Shown here: one piece after another, positions 5,301-5,364 of the stretch | Position numbering within the stretch: the stretch's first letter is position 1 | Layout of the letters: every line of letters starts with the position of its first letter | Assembly (NCBI GenBank): GCA_903970355.1 | Contig: CAJCIF010000102.1 | Span: 1-5,364 of the forward strand | Direction: 5' to 3' | Length of the DNA stretch: 5,364 nt | From: Actinomycetota bacterium | GTDB taxonomy: Bacteria > Cyanobacteriota > Vampirovibrionia > Obscuribacterales > Obscuribacteraceae | Notes under the pieces: model-generated | The model's database searches: none | The model's input: only the letters and a program-made list of their open reading frames with translations | Told to the model about the DNA's origin: nothing | Program-made: the position numbers and the translations under genes

Positions 5301-5364
5301 ATGTTTGTTCCTTACTTCAAAGCCCGCAACCTATTGCCAGCTTCGATTTTGATTCTGTTAGACT
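5301..5364 (+). CDS. Possible start of a gene cut by the window edge
   Basis: An ATG at 5301, after an in-frame TAA at 5289-5291, opens a frame that stays open for the remaining 21 codons. It begins MFVPYFKARN and continues with a hydrophobic stretch LLPASILILL, which could be the start of a signal peptide or membrane segment. Only a weak ATAAG precedes it in place of a ribosome binding site. Sixty-four bases are too few to tell a gene from chance. Confidence 0.2.
   Translation, partial: MFVPYFKARNLLPASILILLD

Larger units (their letters stand above)
4965..5364. other. Right-hand region without a convincing complete gene
   Basis: The 400 bases after the 205-residue gene hold the stem-loop cluster at 5031-5256 and a possible gene start at 5301. 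The stretch 5257-5300 is A-rich and contains the small inverted repeat TACTA/TAGTA (5274-5278/5286-5290). No standard plus-strand terminator with a T-run follows the stop at 4964. An 85-codon frame opening with TTG at 5095 exists, but it has no ribosome binding site and runs through the stem-loops. Confidence 0.5.

Noticed and set aside
5095..5352. 85-codon plus-strand frame starting with TTG
   Set aside because: It has no Shine-Dalgarno, an unlikely composition, and runs through the hairpin cluster.

Overview
The window looks like a bacterial chromosome segment of moderate G+C. Sixty-base lines sampled from the four left-hand genes run about 37-45% G+C, while a 120-base stretch of the right-hand gene reaches 54%. 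Two genes have strong GAGGAG ribosome binding sites. Nothing fixes the taxon. The long, polar, DG-motif-rich protein with a C-terminal LytM-like domain recalls proteins I associate with non-photosynthetic Cyanobacteriota (Obscuribacterales/Melainabacteria-like), but this is a low-confidence impression, not a result.

Layout. Bases 3-1055 (+) hold the C-terminal 350 residues of a PAS-containing sensor histidine kinase whose start lies left of the window. Bases 1100-1774 (+) encode its evident partner, an OmpR/PhoB-family response regulator with a GTG start. Seven bases later, in convergent orientation, comes a 583-residue protein (1782-3533, -) with no signal peptide, a DG-rich middle and a C-terminal domain that keeps the M23/LytM scaffold but has lost most zinc-site and catalytic residues. 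Upstream of it in the same direction is a 73-residue small protein (3644-3865, -). A 481-base divergent intergenic region (3866-4346) holds candidate promoter and operator elements and an orphan terminator-like hairpin. Bases 4347-4964 (+) encode an unrecognised 205-residue protein with a strong ribosome binding site and higher G+C. The last 400 bases carry no convincing complete gene but contain five closely spaced stem-loops (5031-5256), then a possible gene start at 5301 that runs off the edge.

How the parts may fit. The kinase and regulator form a standard phosphorelay. The control region of the 583-residue gene has a perfect 8-bp direct repeat with 11-bp periodicity, the geometry used by OmpR/PhoB-type regulators, placed 10 bp before a plausible -10. 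A testable inference is that the adjacent regulator controls the pseudo-LytM gene. The most interesting items are the catalytically dead LytM-like domain, the 11-bp repeat and the hairpin cluster at 5031-5256. I saw no CRISPR array, insertion sequence, tRNA or rRNA.
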